A DNA stretch of 64,000 nt from Yimella lutea (GCF_006715095.1 NZ_VFMO01000001.1:1178001-1242000), one strand, 5' to 3'. Positions 38,109 through 46,970 are shown, counted from the stretch's first letter. Numbers and translations are program-made. Notes: generated from the letters alone by a model not told the origin.

Positions 38109-39203
38109 ATGGCTTCTCTCGACCTGAACACGGATGTCGTGACCTTGACCGCCGCCCTGTGTGACATTCCATCGGTGAGCAAGGACGAGCAGGCGATCGC
38201 GGACGCGATCGAGGCGGCGTTGCGCGAACTGCCGCATCTGAGCGTGCAGCGGGACGGCAACGCGATCGTCGCCCGCACCGACCTCGGCCGCGAAGAGCGC
38301 GTCGTGCTCGCCGGGCACATCGACACCGTCCCGATCACCGACCCGCCGAACGTTCCCGTGCGCCGGGTCGACGGGATGCTCCTCGGGCGTGGGACGACCG
38401 ACATGAAGGGCGGGGTGGCGGTGCAGCTGGCGCTCGCGGCGGGAGTGCCCGAACCGACCCGCGACGTCACCTACGTCTTCTACGACTGCGAAGAGATCGA
38501 AGCCGAGTTCAACGGCCTGGCCCGGCTCGTGCGCAATCACCCCGACTGGCTCCAGGCCGACTTCGCGGTGCTGCTCGAACCGACGGACGGCGGGATCGAG
38601 GGCGGCTGCAAGGGCACGATGAAGGTCGACGTGTCGGCCAAGGGCATCGCCGCTCATTCGGCACGACCGTGGAACGGACACAACGCGATTCACGAGGCGG
38701 GGGAGATCCTCGCCCGGCTGTCCGCGTACGAGCCACGTACGGTCGACGTCGAGGGCCTCGCCTACCACGAGGCGCTGAACGCGGTCGGTATCGCCGGCGG
38801 CATCGCGGGCAATGTCATCCCTGACCGATGCGTCGTCTCGGTCAACTACCGGTACGCACCCGACCGCGACACCGAGCAGGCGCTGGCCCATCTGCGCGAG
38901 GTCTTCGCCGGGTACGAGATGGAGGTCAAGGACGCCGCCGACGGGGCGAAGCCCGGCCTCGACAAGCCCGCCGCCAAGGGGTTCGTCGACGCGCTCGCAC
39001 TCCCGGTCGTCGGCAAGGAGGGCTGGACGGACGTCGCACAGTTCTCGGCGCTCGGCGTCCCGGCGGTGAACTTCGGGCCCGGCGACCCGAACCTGGCACA
39101 CACCGACGACGAACGCTGCCCCGAGGATCAGATCACCGCCGCCTTGGAGGCCATGCGGCGATGGCTGTCGCCCGACTTCGCGGATGGGAGCCAGGCACGA
39201 TGA
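38109..39203 (+). CDS. dapE: Succinyl-diaminopimelate desuccinylase
   Basis: A 364-residue M20 metallopeptidase-fold enzyme. Zinc ligands are seen in LAGHIDTVP, GRGTTDMKGG and the general base in YDCEEIEAEFNGL; the bridging and later ligands fall in LLEPTDGGIEGGCKG and near the C-terminal GPGDPNLAHTDDE. The dimerisation lid domain sits between about residues 180 and 295. It releases LL-DAP and succinate. It is divergent from dapD, and its stop overlaps the start of the LOG gene. Confidence 0.94.
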   Translation: MASLDLNTDVVTLTAALCDIPSVSKDEQAIADAIEAALRELPHLSVQRDGNAIVARTDLGREERVVLAGHIDTVPITDPPNVPVRRVDGMLLGRGTTDMKGGVAVQLALAAGVPEPTRDVTYVFYDCEEIEAEFNGLARLVRNHPDWLQADFAVLLEPTDGGIEGGCKGTMKVDVSAKGIAAHSARPWNGHNAIHEAGEILARLSAYEPRTVDVEGLAYHEALNAVGIAGGIAGNVIPDRCVVSVNYRYAPDRDTEQALAHLREVFAGYEMEVKDAADGAKPGLDKPAAKGFVDALALPVVGKEGWTDVAQFSALGVPAVNFGPGDPNLAHTDDERCPEDQITAALEAMRRWLSPDFADGSQAR

Positions 39204-40006
39204 ACGCAGCCAAGGGGGAGGAGCCGATCGGCATGACTCGCGCCGAGATCGAGATGGTCGAGATCGAACGCCGCGGCTACCGCCGCGGGGCCACGACGCT
39301 GCGTGGTTCGCAGGTGCCCCACACCACCACCGACCAGCGTCTGCTGGATCGCCAACCCGACTCCGACTGGTTGCACACCGACCCCTGGCGGGTGATGCGC
39401 ATCCAGGCGGAGTTCGTCGAGGGATTCGGCGCGCTCGCCGAACTCGGACCGGCGATCAGCGTGTTCGGCTCGGCCCGCCTCCAGCCCGGCAGCGAGCACT
39501 ACGCCAAGGCTGTGCAGGTCGGACGGTTGCTCGCCGAAGCCGGCTACGCGGTCATCACCGGCGGTGGACCGGGCGCGATGGAGGCAGCCAACAAGGGGGC
39601 CTGCGAGGCCGGGGGAGTCAGCGTCGGACTCGGCATCGAACTACCCTTCGAGACCGGCCTGAACGAGTACGTCGATCTCGGTGTGAACTTCCGCTACTTC
39701 TTCGTCCGCAAGACGATGTTCGTGAAGTACTCGCAGGGATACGTTGTGCTCCCAGGCGGATTCGGCACGCTCGACGAACTCTTCGAGGCGATTACGCTCG
39801 CGCAGACGCAGAAGATCACCAGCTTCCCGGTGGTGTTGCTGGGCGCAGACTTCTGGACCCCGATGCTCGACTTCGTCACCGGAACGCTGCTGGCCGAGGG
39901 GATGATCTCGCCGGACGACGTGAAGCGACTGCAGATCGTCGACGACCCGGCCGAGGCGGTCGAGATCATCATCCGTGAGGACCGCCTGCTGCACCCTCCG
40001 GCGTGA
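39200..40006 (+). CDS. LOG family / TIGR00730 Rossmann-fold protein
   Basis: A 268-residue protein with the LOG nucleotide-binding core (AISVFGSARLQPGSEHY, VITGGGPGAMEAANKGA) and the catalytic PGGFGTLDELFE. Such enzymes are cytokinin riboside monophosphate phosphoribohydrolases or, more generally, nucleotide 5'-monophosphate nucleosidases. It has an N-terminal extension of about 75 residues, as in actinobacterial members. The start overlaps the dapE stop (ATGA). A LOG gene after dapE is also the mycobacterial order, so this is core backbone. Confidence 0.9.
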   Translation: MNAAKGEEPIGMTRAEIEMVEIERRGYRRGATTLRGSQVPHTTTDQRLLDRQPDSDWLHTDPWRVMRIQAEFVEGFGALAELGPAISVFGSARLQPGSEHYAKAVQVGRLLAEAGYAVITGGGPGAMEAANKGACEAGGVSVGLGIELPFETGLNEYVDLGVNFRYFFVRKTMFVKYSQGYVVLPGGFGTLDELFEAITLAQTQKITSFPVVLLGADFWTPMLDFVTGTLLAEGMISPDDVKRLQIVDDPAEAVEIIIREDRLLHPPA

Positions 40007-40031
40007 GTCGGATCGCGAGGCCTCCGGGCAT

Positions 40032-40037
40032 TACCCT
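40032..40037 (+). promoter_or_regulatory. -10 box for a probable leaderless DivIVA-like transcript
   Basis: TACCCT is followed by GTCCGG and the GTG start at 40044, the same TANNNT-N6-start arrangement as at other genes here. Confidence 0.5.
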
Positions 40038-40043
40038 GTCCGG

Positions 40044-40340
40044 GTGATCGTCGTTCTCATCGTCCTGCTCGTGGTCGTGGCCGGCCTGGCGGTTGCCGCT
40101 GTCATGGGACGCTTCGGCGGGTTCATGGACGACGCGGTCACCACGACACCCTTCGAGACCCTGCCCGACGGCCACCTGACCTCGGACGACGTCGCGTCCC
40201 TGCGCTTCGACCAGACCGTGCGCGGCTACCGCATGGGGCAGGTCGACGACGTGCTCGACCGCCTCCGTGAGGCGCTCGACGACCGCGACGCCGAGATCGC
40301 CCGTCTGCGTGCCGAGCGGGACCAGCGCATCGAGTATTAG
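40044..40340 (+). CDS. Small DivIVA-domain membrane protein
   Basis: A 98-residue protein. Residues 1-21 form a membrane segment (VIVVLIVLLVVVAGLAVAAVM). After a linker comes one DivIVA-like unit, LTSDDVASLRFDQTVRGYRM then GQVDDVLDRLREAL, and a short charged coiled coil ending ERDQRIEY. The FDQTVRGYRMGQVDD pattern matches the N-terminal element of Wag31/DivIVA, which recognises curved membrane. It may act in cell-pole or septum organisation. The GTG at 40044 is set by the -10 box upstream. It lies 9 bases before tag. Confidence 0.8.
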   Translation: MIVVLIVLLVVVAGLAVAAVMGRFGGFMDDAVTTTPFETLPDGHLTSDDVASLRFDQTVRGYRMGQVDDVLDRLREALDDRDAEIARLRAERDQRIEY

Positions 40341-40349
40341 AGAATTTCC

Positions 40350-40937
40350 TTGGGGGACAACGCAATCGTCATCGGATCGGACGGCATCGCACGTTGTGCG
40401 TGGGCCGGGTCCGATCAGCTCTATCTCGCGTATCACGACGACGAGTGGGGCCGGGCCGTACACGGTGAGCAGGCGCTGTACGAGCGGATCTGCCTGGAGG
40501 CATTCCAGTCCGGCCTCGCGTGGATCACGATCCTGCGCAAACGACCCGCGTTCCGCGTGGCCTTCGCCGAGTTCGACCCCGATGCAGTCGCCTGCTTCGA
40601 CCAGGGCGACGTCGACCGACTGCTGAAGGATGCCGGCATCGTGCGCAACCGGCGCAAGATCGACGCGGCGATCACGAACGCGCGGGCGACGCTCACCCTG
40701 CGTGAGCGAGGCGGACTCGACGAATTCGTCTGGTCGTTCGCCCCGCGGCACCACCGTCCGCCGACAGACCTCAGCCACGTGCCGGCTCAGACACCAGAGT
40801 CTGTGGCACTGTCGAAAGCGTTGAAACAGAACGGTTTCGCGCACGTTGGGCCGACCACCATGTATGCAGCAATGCAGGCATGCGGTCTCGTCGACGATCA
40901 TCTCGCCGGCTGTCACCGGCACGCAGAGCCGCGATGA
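40350..40937 (+). CDS. tag: DNA-3-methyladenine glycosylase I
   Basis: A 195-residue Tag glycosylase. It has the zinc-site Cys in ARCAWAG, the substrate pocket YLAYHDDEWGRAVHGEQALYE, FQSGLAWITILRKR, RNRRKIDAAITNA and the closing SFAPRH with PTTMYAAMQACGLVDDH. The start must be the TTG at 40350, since no ATG or GTG occurs before the conserved region. It removes 3-methyladenine from DNA. The stop overlaps the next membrane protein gene (ATGA). Confidence 0.93.
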   Translation: MGDNAIVIGSDGIARCAWAGSDQLYLAYHDDEWGRAVHGEQALYERICLEAFQSGLAWITILRKRPAFRVAFAEFDPDAVACFDQGDVDRLLKDAGIVRNRRKIDAAITNARATLTLRERGGLDEFVWSFAPRHHRPPTDLSHVPAQTPESVALSKALKQNGFAHVGPTTMYAAMQACGLVDDHLAGCHRHAEPR

Positions 40938-42175
40938 GCCTGGCAGCCTGTTCCGCGCTGATGCGCGTCCAGCAGCGTCTGGGTCGGTCCGTCGACGCCC
41001 ACCTGGGCTGGTGGGTCCTCGGTGTGTTCCTGCTCGCGCGGTTGTTCTCGGCGGTGCTGATGGCCCGCATTGCGCCGCACACGGGCGAGATGGTGGTCGC
41101 CTACCGGGAGGAGCGCGGACCGCTCGGCTACTGGGACATCGTCCATTCGTGGGACGGCAAGTGGTACGAGCAGATTATCCGTGAGGGCTACCCGAAGGTG
41201 CTGCCGCTCGACCAGGAAGGCGAGGTCGCGCAGAACACCTGGGCGTTCCTGCCGCTCTACCCGGCCATGACAGCGGGACTGATGCTGGTCAGCGGGTTGT
41301 CGTTCGGCGCCGCGGGATCACTGATCTCGATCGCCTGTGCCGGTGCCGCTGTCGTGTTGATGAGCGTGCTGTTGCGTGAACGGATCGGTGCGCGCGGCGC
41401 GTTCGCCGCCACGCTGTTGTTCTCGGTAGCGCCCTCGTCGCCGGTGCTGCAGATGACCTACACCGAGTCACTCGGGATTCTGCTGCTGACCATCTTCCTG
41501 TGGGCGATCACCAGGGAACGCTGGTTGACGGCGAGCGCCACCGCGCTGCTGCTCGGCTTTGAACGACCGATCGCTCTGTCGCTCGTCGGGGTCGTGCTGG
41601 CGGTGCTGCTGCGAATGGTGCTGCAGCGGCACGATCTGCGGCTGCGCCCTCGTGACGTCCTGGGCGCGTCAGGGACGTTGATCGCGACCGGCATCTGCGG
41701 CCTTGCCTGGCCGGCCGTGGCTGCTTGGCGCACAGGGGAGTTGGACGCCTACACGCGCACCCAGGCCGGGTGGCGTGCCGGAGACGTCGTGCCGTTCAAG
41801 CCCTGGTACACCAACTTCCAGATCCTGTTCGGTGAGGGCAAGGGCGTCATCGTGCTCTTCGTCCTGGTCACCGTCGTGTTCATGATGATGACGGGGCCCT
41901 GGTCGCGCGGACTGGGTTTCGTGCTGCGCGCGTGGATGGTGTCGTACTCGCTGTACCTGCTGGCCATCGTGGACGTCTGGAGCAGCACCTTCCGTTTCCT
42001 GCTGTTCCTCTGGCCGATCACCGCGATCCTGGTCGGGGCCGCGCAACAGCGGTCGGGGGACCGGTTGCTGGTCGGCTGGCGTACCGCCGCCTGGGCTGTC
42101 GTCTTCCTCGGCTGGCAGATCTGGTGGGTGGACGAACTGTTGCACTTCACCCCGCCCGCCGACAGCGCGATCTGA
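40934..42175 (+). CDS. GT-C mannosyltransferase-like membrane protein (PIG-V-like)
   Basis: A 413-residue polytopic protein with about ten membrane segments. The first outer loop has HSWDGKWYEQIIREGYP, the W-D-x-x-W/Y-Y-x-x-I-x-x-x-G-Y motif of GPI mannosyltransferase 2-like GT-C enzymes, where the Asp is catalytic. WAFLPLYPAM and LQMTYTESLGILLL follow, as in that family. It would use a polyprenyl-phosphate sugar donor outside the membrane. The acceptor is unknown. The ATG overlaps the tag stop. Confidence 0.75.
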   Translation: MSLAACSALMRVQQRLGRSVDAHLGWWVLGVFLLARLFSAVLMARIAPHTGEMVVAYREERGPLGYWDIVHSWDGKWYEQIIREGYPKVLPLDQEGEVAQNTWAFLPLYPAMTAGLMLVSGLSFGAAGSLISIACAGAAVVLMSVLLRERIGARGAFAATLLFSVAPSSPVLQMTYTESLGILLLTIFLWAITRERWLTASATALLLGFERPIALSLVGVVLAVLLRMVLQRHDLRLRPRDVLGASGTLIATGICGLAWPAVAAWRTGELDAYTRTQAGWRAGDVVPFKPWYTNFQILFGEGKGVIVLFVLVTVVFMMMTGPWSRGLGFVLRAWMVSYSLYLLAIVDVWSSTFRFLLFLWPITAILVGAAQQRSGDRLLVGWRTAAWAVVFLGWQIWWVDELLHFTPPADSAI

Positions 42176-42192
42176 CACCAAGGCAGATTAGG

Positions 42193-42276
42193 ACGAGACT
42201 CACCCACACGCTGGTCGAGTGGGCGCGGAGCGTTACGAGACTCACCCACACGCTGGTCGAGTAGGTGCGGAGCGTT
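42193..42276. repeat. Two tandem 42-bp repeats
   Basis: Copies at 42193-42234 and 42235-42276 begin ACGAGACTCACCCACACG and end GCGGAGCGTT. They differ at two positions. The following CGATCGAGACC (to 42299) together with GGTCGAGT resembles intergenic repeats common in related actinobacteria. They lie between the mannosyltransferase-like gene and a bidirectional terminator. Confidence 0.85.
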
Positions 42277-42319
42277 AGCGGAGTGCCGCGATCGAGACCA
42301 GATGAGGAACGTCCGAGAC

Positions 42320-42352
42320 GAACAGCCCCGCCGGCGACCGGCGGGGCTGTTC
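42320..42352. terminator. Bidirectional terminator
   Basis: A perfect 15-bp stem (GAACAGCCCCGCCGG) with a CGA loop lies between the convergent mannosyltransferase-like and SPFH genes. Confidence 0.9.
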
Positions 42353-42367
42353 GGTGAAGCGGATGGG

Positions 42368-43690
42368 TCAGTCGTGCTGCCCCGGGTGCTTGGGCAACTG
42401 GACGCCTTGACCGAAGCCGTCGGGAGTCTGCTGCGGCGGCAGCGTCGGGTGAGCCTGGGTCGAGCCACCGTCACCGCCGGTGATCGCCCGTGGATTCTGC
42501 GCGGCGGGCTGCTGGTTCTCCGCGGCCGCCTGGTCCTTGGCTGCCTGACGGTCGGCACGGCGCTCTGAGCGACGCTTGGCGTCCTCCTCCATGATGTCGC
42601 CGGCGACGGACTGACGGGCGACGGCTTCGGCCTCGGCGACGGCCTTGGCGACAGCCGGGTCGCGGCTGAGGTCAAACCATTCCTCGACCTCGTCCTCGTC
42701 CACCTTGGGGACGTCCTCGTAGGACGGCATCTCGTAGCGGAAGGTGCCGTCGTCGCTCTGCTGTCCGAAGGACTTCGCGAAGCCCTGCAACGCCGAACCG
42801 AAGTCGCTCGGCACGACCCACACCTTGCTCGCCTCGCCCTTGGCCATCTCCGGGATCTGTCGCAGGTACTCGTACGCCAGCAGTTCGGGCGTCGGCTTGG
42901 CCGCACGGATCGCGGCGAACGTCTTCTCGATGGACTTGGCCTCACCCTGGGCCCGCAGGTACAGCGCGGCACGGTCACCCTGGGCGCGCAGGATGCGCGA
43001 CTGACGGTCACCCTCGGCGGCGAGGATGGAGGCCTGCTTGGCACCTTCTGCGGCGAGGATCTGGCTCTGCTTGTCACCCTCGGCCGACTTGATCGCCGAC
43101 TCGCGGTGACCCTCGGCGGCCAGGATGGTTGCACGCTTCTCGCGATCCGCCTTCATCTGCTTCTCCATCGATTCCTGGATGGAGGGCGGCGGGAAGATGG
43201 ACTTCAACTCGACACGGGCGACGCGCAGACCCCAGCGGGACGTGGCCTCGTCCAGGACGCCACGCAGCTGGGTGTTGATGACCTCACGGGAGGTGAGCGT
43301 CTCCTCCAGCGTCATGCCACCGACGACATTACGCAAAGTGGTGGTGGCCAACTGCTCCACGCCGACGATGTAGTTGTTGATCTCGTAGACCGCAGAGCGG
43401 GGGTCGGTCACCTGGAAGTAGACGACCGTGTCGATGTTGACCGTCAGGTTGTCCTCGGTGATCACCGGCTGCGGGGGGAAGCTCACCACCCGTTCGCGCA
43501 GGTCGACCTTAGCGCGGATCCGGTCGACGAACGGCATGAGGAACAGCAGCTGCCCCGACACCGTCTTGGTGTATCGGCCGAGTCGCTCGACGACGGCTGC
43601 TTCCGCCTGCGGCACCACGGCCACCGACTTGACCACGATGATGACCGCCAGGATGGCGATGATCGCCGCGATGATGAGTAATGGTTCCAT
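42368..43690 (-). CDS. SPFH/Band 7 (stomatin-like) membrane protein
   Basis: A 440-residue protein. One N-terminal membrane segment at residues 4-22 precedes the SPFH domain (VVPQAEAAVVERLGRYTKTV, VTDPRSAVYEINNYIVGVEQL, ELKSIFPPPSIQESMEKQMKA). A long coiled coil of AAEG/AEGD-type repeats covers about 190-260. The C-terminus is rich in Gln, Ala and Pro. It directly follows an NfeD gene, the standard pairing. Such proteins form membrane microdomain scaffolds or regulate proteases. Confidence 0.93.
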   Translation of the reverse strand: MEPLLIIAAIIAILAVIIVVKSVAVVPQAEAAVVERLGRYTKTVSGQLLFLMPFVDRIRAKVDLRERVVSFPPQPVITEDNLTVNIDTVVYFQVTDPRSAVYEINNYIVGVEQLATTTLRNVVGGMTLEETLTSREVINTQLRGVLDEATSRWGLRVARVELKSIFPPPSIQESMEKQMKADREKRATILAAEGHRESAIKSAEGDKQSQILAAEGAKQASILAAEGDRQSRILRAQGDRAALYLRAQGEAKSIEKTFAAIRAAKPTPELLAYEYLRQIPEMAKGEASKVWVVPSDFGSALQGFAKSFGQQSDDGTFRYEMPSYEDVPKVDEDEVEEWFDLSRDPAVAKAVAEAEAVARQSVAGDIMEEDAKRRSERRADRQAAKDQAAAENQQPAAQNPRAITGGDGGSTQAHPTLPPQQTPDGFGQGVQLPKHPGQHD

Positions 43691-44137
43691 TCAGTTCTCC
43701 CCGAAATTGTCGCTGTCAACGACGGCAACAGCACCGTCGATCCGATCCACGACGAGCTTCTCGCCGGGTTCGAAGGTCATGTCCGGTCGAGCCGGACGAG
43801 CTGTCCAGATGTCGCCGCCGATCCGCACCAGGCCGCCGTCCTCGGTGACCTGTTCGACCACTTCTGCGCGTGCGCCGAGCAGGGCGTCGGTGTTCATCGC
43901 GTGCATCGGTCCGGACAGGAAGTGTCGCTTGAGGGGCGGACGGACCAGCAGCAGCAGGGAGATCGAGACGACTGCGAACACCACGGCACTGACCCAGGTG
44001 TCGGCGCCGGCCGCGGAGGTGCCGGCTGCTGCGAGAGCGCCACCGCCGAGCATGAGCAGGACGAACTCGCCGCCGAGGACCTCGAGCCCGATCAGGGCGA
44101 GTCCGGCGACGATCCAGAAGAGTGTCGTCCAGTCCAT
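43691..44137 (-). CDS. NfeD family protein
   Basis: A 148-residue protein with two to three membrane segments (residues 7-70) and a C-terminal OB-fold (ALLGARAEVVEQVTEDGG, VRIGGDIWTARP, GEKLVVDRIDGAVAVV). It is the short NfeD1b-type form, without the protease domain. Its stop abuts the SPFH start codon with no gap, so the two are translated together and probably form a complex. Confidence 0.9.
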   Translation of the reverse strand: MDWTTLFWIVAGLALIGLEVLGGEFVLLMLGGGALAAAGTSAAGADTWVSAVVFAVVSISLLLLVRPPLKRHFLSGPMHAMNTDALLGARAEVVEQVTEDGGLVRIGGDIWTARPARPDMTFEPGEKLVVDRIDGAVAVVDSDNFGEN

Positions 44138-44162
44138 GTGCCCTACTTCCTCGACTTCGTGC

Positions 44163-44954
44163 TCAGCGTCCCTCGAACACCGGTGGCTTCTTCGCGATGA
44201 ACGCGTCCACGGCCGATCGGTGATCGGCCGTGCCCCCGGTGAGTTTCATCAACTCGGCTTCCTTGGCCAACGATTCGGACAGCTCATGAGTTGCCGCGAA
44301 TCCGACCGCGCGCCGGACGGATCCGTACGCGATCGTTGGTCCGGATGCTAACCGCTGAGCCAATTCGGCGACGGCGGAATCGAATTCATCGTCGGGGACG
44401 ACCGTGGTCGCCAACCCGAGTTCGAGAGCCTCGTCGGCCTTGACGGTGCGCGGGAAGAACAGCAGCTCCTTCGCTTTGGCGATACCGACCAGACGCTGCA
44501 GCGTCCACGAGGACCCGGAGTCGCAGGATAGAGCGATACCGGTGAACGCCAGATTGAAACCAGCGCTCGCGCGCAGCACGCGTAGGTCGGCGGCGAAGGC
44601 GAAGGCAGCGCCTGCGCCGGCAGCAACACCGTTGACCGCGGCGATCACCGGTTTGTTCATGGTTGACAGCAACTCGACGATCGGGTTGTAGTGCTCCTCC
44701 ACGGTGGTGTCGAGTGCGTCCGAACCGAGCTTGAGCAGCCCCAGGTGTTCTTTGAGGTCCTGGCCGACACAGAAGGCGCGGCCGGTGCCGGTGAGCACGA
44801 CGACTCGCACGCTCTGGTCCTCAGCAGCCGCCTGCAACGACGACAGCAGCAAATCCTTGGTCGGGATGTCCAGCGCGCACATCTCGTTCGGGCGGTTGAT
44901 CCGAACGGTCGCGACACCGCCGTCCCGCTCCACGACGACAGGGGCCTCGGTCAT
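44163..44954 (-). CDS. Enoyl-CoA hydratase/isomerase (PaaG-like)
   Basis: A 263-residue crotonase. The CoA-binding oxyanion region is GRAFCVGQDLKEHLG and AAVNGVAAGAGAAFAFAADL. The active site reads GIALSCDSGSSWTLQRLVG with D145 and no Glu at the usual hydratase position. This resembles PaaG-type isomerases of phenylacetate breakdown more than true hydratases. It lies 38 bases after the PaaX-type regulator gene on the same strand. No other phenylacetate genes are in the window, so the substrate is open. Confidence 0.85.
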   Translation of the reverse strand: MTEAPVVVERDGGVATVRINRPNEMCALDIPTKDLLLSSLQAAAEDQSVRVVVLTGTGRAFCVGQDLKEHLGLLKLGSDALDTTVEEHYNPIVELLSTMNKPVIAAVNGVAAGAGAAFAFAADLRVLRASAGFNLAFTGIALSCDSGSSWTLQRLVGIAKAKELLFFPRTVKADEALELGLATTVVPDDEFDSAVAELAQRLASGPTIAYGSVRRAVGFAATHELSESLAKEAELMKLTGGTADHRSAVDAFIAKKPPVFEGR

Positions 44955-44992
44955 GGACGTTCTCCTTGGTTGGTCAGGCCACGGACGGGCTT

Positions 44993-45871
44993 TCAGGCCC
45001 GGCCGAGTGCGGTGCGGATACAGGACTCAACGTACGCCGACGCTCCCGGCCGCAGCCGGGCGGCCACGTCGCGGAAGCGCTCGGACGCAACGGTGCCCGG
45101 CCATGCGTCGGGTAGAACCTCGGGTGGCAGACCGGGGTCACGGAACAGGAACTTGCGCCACTCGTGAACTGCGAGCGTCCTTGTCAGATAACGCTCTTCG
45201 TCGCTCGCATCGTCGGGGAAACCCTGCACCAGTTCGGTCAGCCAGCGGTCGTACTGTCGGTGCGCGTCGGCGATCTGCTCCAGGTCCCACATCGACGACG
45301 CGAACTGCCGCGGGTCACCGGACAACTCTGAGTGGAACTCGCGATAGCCGGGCCCGAGGGTGCCTGCGAGGTCGTCGCTCGCACGGGGAGCGATCCAGGT
45401 GTCGACGGCCAGCCTGGCGTAGCCCAGGTACTCCATCGAGGCCCGGACGCGGGCTCGAGCCGACCTGTCGCCGCTGTGTTCGACGACGACGATGTGCCAC
45501 CGACCGTCCCACTCGGGCGTGTGGTCGGCGTAGATCCGTTGTCCGGCGGTGGCCAGGCGCTGCGCGGCCCGTGGGGTCATCGCGTAGCCGCGCGCGCCGT
45601 CCCGGGTCTGGGCGGTGAGCCAGCCTTCGCGGGCCATGCGCGAGATCGCGGTGCGGGTCGCCGCCGGGGCGATGTCGATGACGCCGGTGAGCTGCACGAG
45701 TGCCGCGACGGGGGCCCACTTCGTGCTCGACAGCAGGTGGTCGCCGTAGATGTCGAAGACGGCGGACCTGGCGAGCATGGCCACATGCTGCCACGGTCTG
45801 TCGAGGCGTGGGATGGGCGCCGTTGCGACAGACCGGGGCCGGTCGGGGGATCGTTGCAATTCGTTGACCAC
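44993..45871 (-). CDS. PaaX family transcriptional regulator
   Basis: A 292-residue PaaX-type repressor. The N-terminal winged helix covers MLARSAVFDIYGDHLLSS to AATRTAISRMAREGWL, and the central and C-terminal PaaX domains follow (EWDGRWHIVVVEHSGD, HEWRKFLFRDPGLPPEVLP). PaaX proteins sense phenylacetyl-CoA. The GTG at 45871 is chosen because GGGAGGA lies 6 bases upstream; a shorter start at 45778 would leave just the domain. The next gene is a PaaG-like crotonase, its probable target. Confidence 0.88.
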   Translation of the reverse strand: MVNELQRSPDRPRSVATAPIPRLDRPWQHVAMLARSAVFDIYGDHLLSSTKWAPVAALVQLTGVIDIAPAATRTAISRMAREGWLTAQTRDGARGYAMTPRAAQRLATAGQRIYADHTPEWDGRWHIVVVEHSGDRSARARVRASMEYLGYARLAVDTWIAPRASDDLAGTLGPGYREFHSELSGDPRQFASSMWDLEQIADAHRQYDRWLTELVQGFPDDASDEERYLTRTLAVHEWRKFLFRDPGLPPEVLPDAWPGTVASERFRDVAARLRPGASAYVESCIRTALGRA

Positions 45872-46012
45872 CGAATTTCCTCCCTGCGCCCGCACTGGGG
45901 GATAATGGTCGGCGTAAAGGGTGCGTCACCGAGTCATCGGCAAGACAAAAACGAACTGTGTGGATGCCGACGCGCCCGTCACGAAAGCCACACGGCGGAA
46001 GGGGAAGCACCC

Positions 46013-46180
46013 ATGGCGGCGATGAAGCCGAGGACTGGCGACGGCCCGCTCGAAGTCACCAAGGAAGGCCGGAGCATCCTGCTGCGCATGCCGCTGGAAG
46101 GCGGTGGCCGACTCGTGGTCGAGATGAACGCCGAAGAGGCGCAGGCGCTGGGCGACGCGATCAAGGGTTGCATCGGCTGA
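46013..46180 (+). CDS. DUF3117 protein
   Basis: A 55-residue protein, MAAMKPRTGDGPLEVTKEG to the Gly end, highly conserved across actinobacteria. It is mostly beta with the central ILLRMPLEGGGRLVVEMN and ends EAQALGDAIKGCIG. No function is known. GGAAGGGGAAG precedes the ATG. It ends in a perfect 17-bp hairpin shared with the convergent methyltransferase gene. Confidence 0.93.
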   Translation: MAAMKPRTGDGPLEVTKEGRSILLRMPLEGGGRLVVEMNAEEAQALGDAIKGCIG

Positions 46181-46199
46181 TCACCCGGTACAGATGACG

Positions 46200-46235
46200 G
46201 AAAGTCCCGTGGATCAACTGATCCACGGGACTTTC
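46200..46235. terminator. Bidirectional terminator
   Basis: GAAAGTCCCGTGGATCA and its perfect complement form a 17-bp inverted repeat with a 2-base centre between convergent genes; the arms end in CTTTC on either strand. Confidence 0.9.
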
Positions 46236-46251
46236 GTGCTGTTCCGGACGG

Positions 46252-46884
46252 TCAGCGCTTGATCGCGACCAGCAGTCCGTCGCCGACGGGCAGCATCGTG
46301 GTCGCGAGATCTGAGTCGTCGCGCAACTGCTTGCCGAGGTCGCGCAGCGTACGGGTGACCTCGTCGCGAGCGGTCGGGTCGGCGACCTGGTCGTGCCAGA
46401 GCATGTTGTCGATCGCGAGCACCCCGCCTGGATGCAACAGGCGCAGCGCTTGCTCGACGTACTGGGGGTACTCGGTCTTCTCGCCGTCGACGAGCACCAG
46501 GTCGTAGCCACCGTCGGTGAGCCGGGGCAGGACCGACAGCGCACTGCCGACGATCGTGCGGGTGCGTTGTGGTGGGTAGCCCGCCTCGGCGAACGCCTGC
46601 TTGGCGGCGTGCTGATGCTCGCTGGAGATGTCGATGGTGGTCAGGATGCCGTCGGACGGCATGCCGGTCAGCAGCCACAGGCCGCTCACGCCGGCACCGG
46701 TGCCGATCTCGACGACAGACCGGGCCTGGCAGGACGCGGCAAGCATGCGCAGGGCCGCTCCCGTGCCGGTGCCGACGGGGACGCATCCGAGCTCGTCGCC
46801 ACGGGATCGCGCGCGCTCGATGTGCTCCGGTTCGACCGTGAACTCCTCGGCGTAGGTCCAGGTACCGGGTCGCATGGATGTCAT
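46252..46884 (-). CDS. O-methyltransferase (Rv1220c-like)
   Basis: A 210-residue class I SAM-dependent methyltransferase of the catechol-O-methyltransferase-like family. The SAM motif I is [15 protein letters not shown], motif II has [17 protein letters not shown], and the metal/DNM site is [15 protein letters not shown] and AIDNMLWHD. The acceptor is unknown. A methyltransferase divergent from sigE is also the mycobacterial arrangement. The ATG at 46884 is chosen; a TTG at 46893 is less likely. Confidence 0.9.
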   Translation of the reverse strand: MTSMRPGTWTYAEEFTVEPEHIERARSRGDELGCVPVGTGTGAALRMLAASCQARSVVEIGTGAGVSGLWLLTGMPSDGILTTIDISSEHQHAAKQAFAEAGYPPQRTRTIVGSALSVLPRLTDGGYDLVLVDGEKTEYPQYVEQALRLLHPGGVLAIDNMLWHDQVADPTARDEVTRTLRDLGKQLRDDSDLATTMLPVGDGLLVAIKR

Positions 46885-46943
46885 GGCTGACAAATCTACT
46901 TGGCGCGCCCGACAGTGCGAAAATGGATGCGGAATCGACCAGG

Positions 46944-46970
46944 GGAAACAAACAGGCGAGACCGATCGTT
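46944..46970 (+). promoter_or_regulatory. Candidate ECF-sigma promoter of sigE
   Basis: GGAAAC (46944-46949) and CGTT (46967-46970) are separated by 17 bases, close to the GGAAC-N16/17-CGTT pattern used by SigE/SigH-type factors. It lies 133 bases before sigE and would give autoregulation. Confidence 0.45.
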
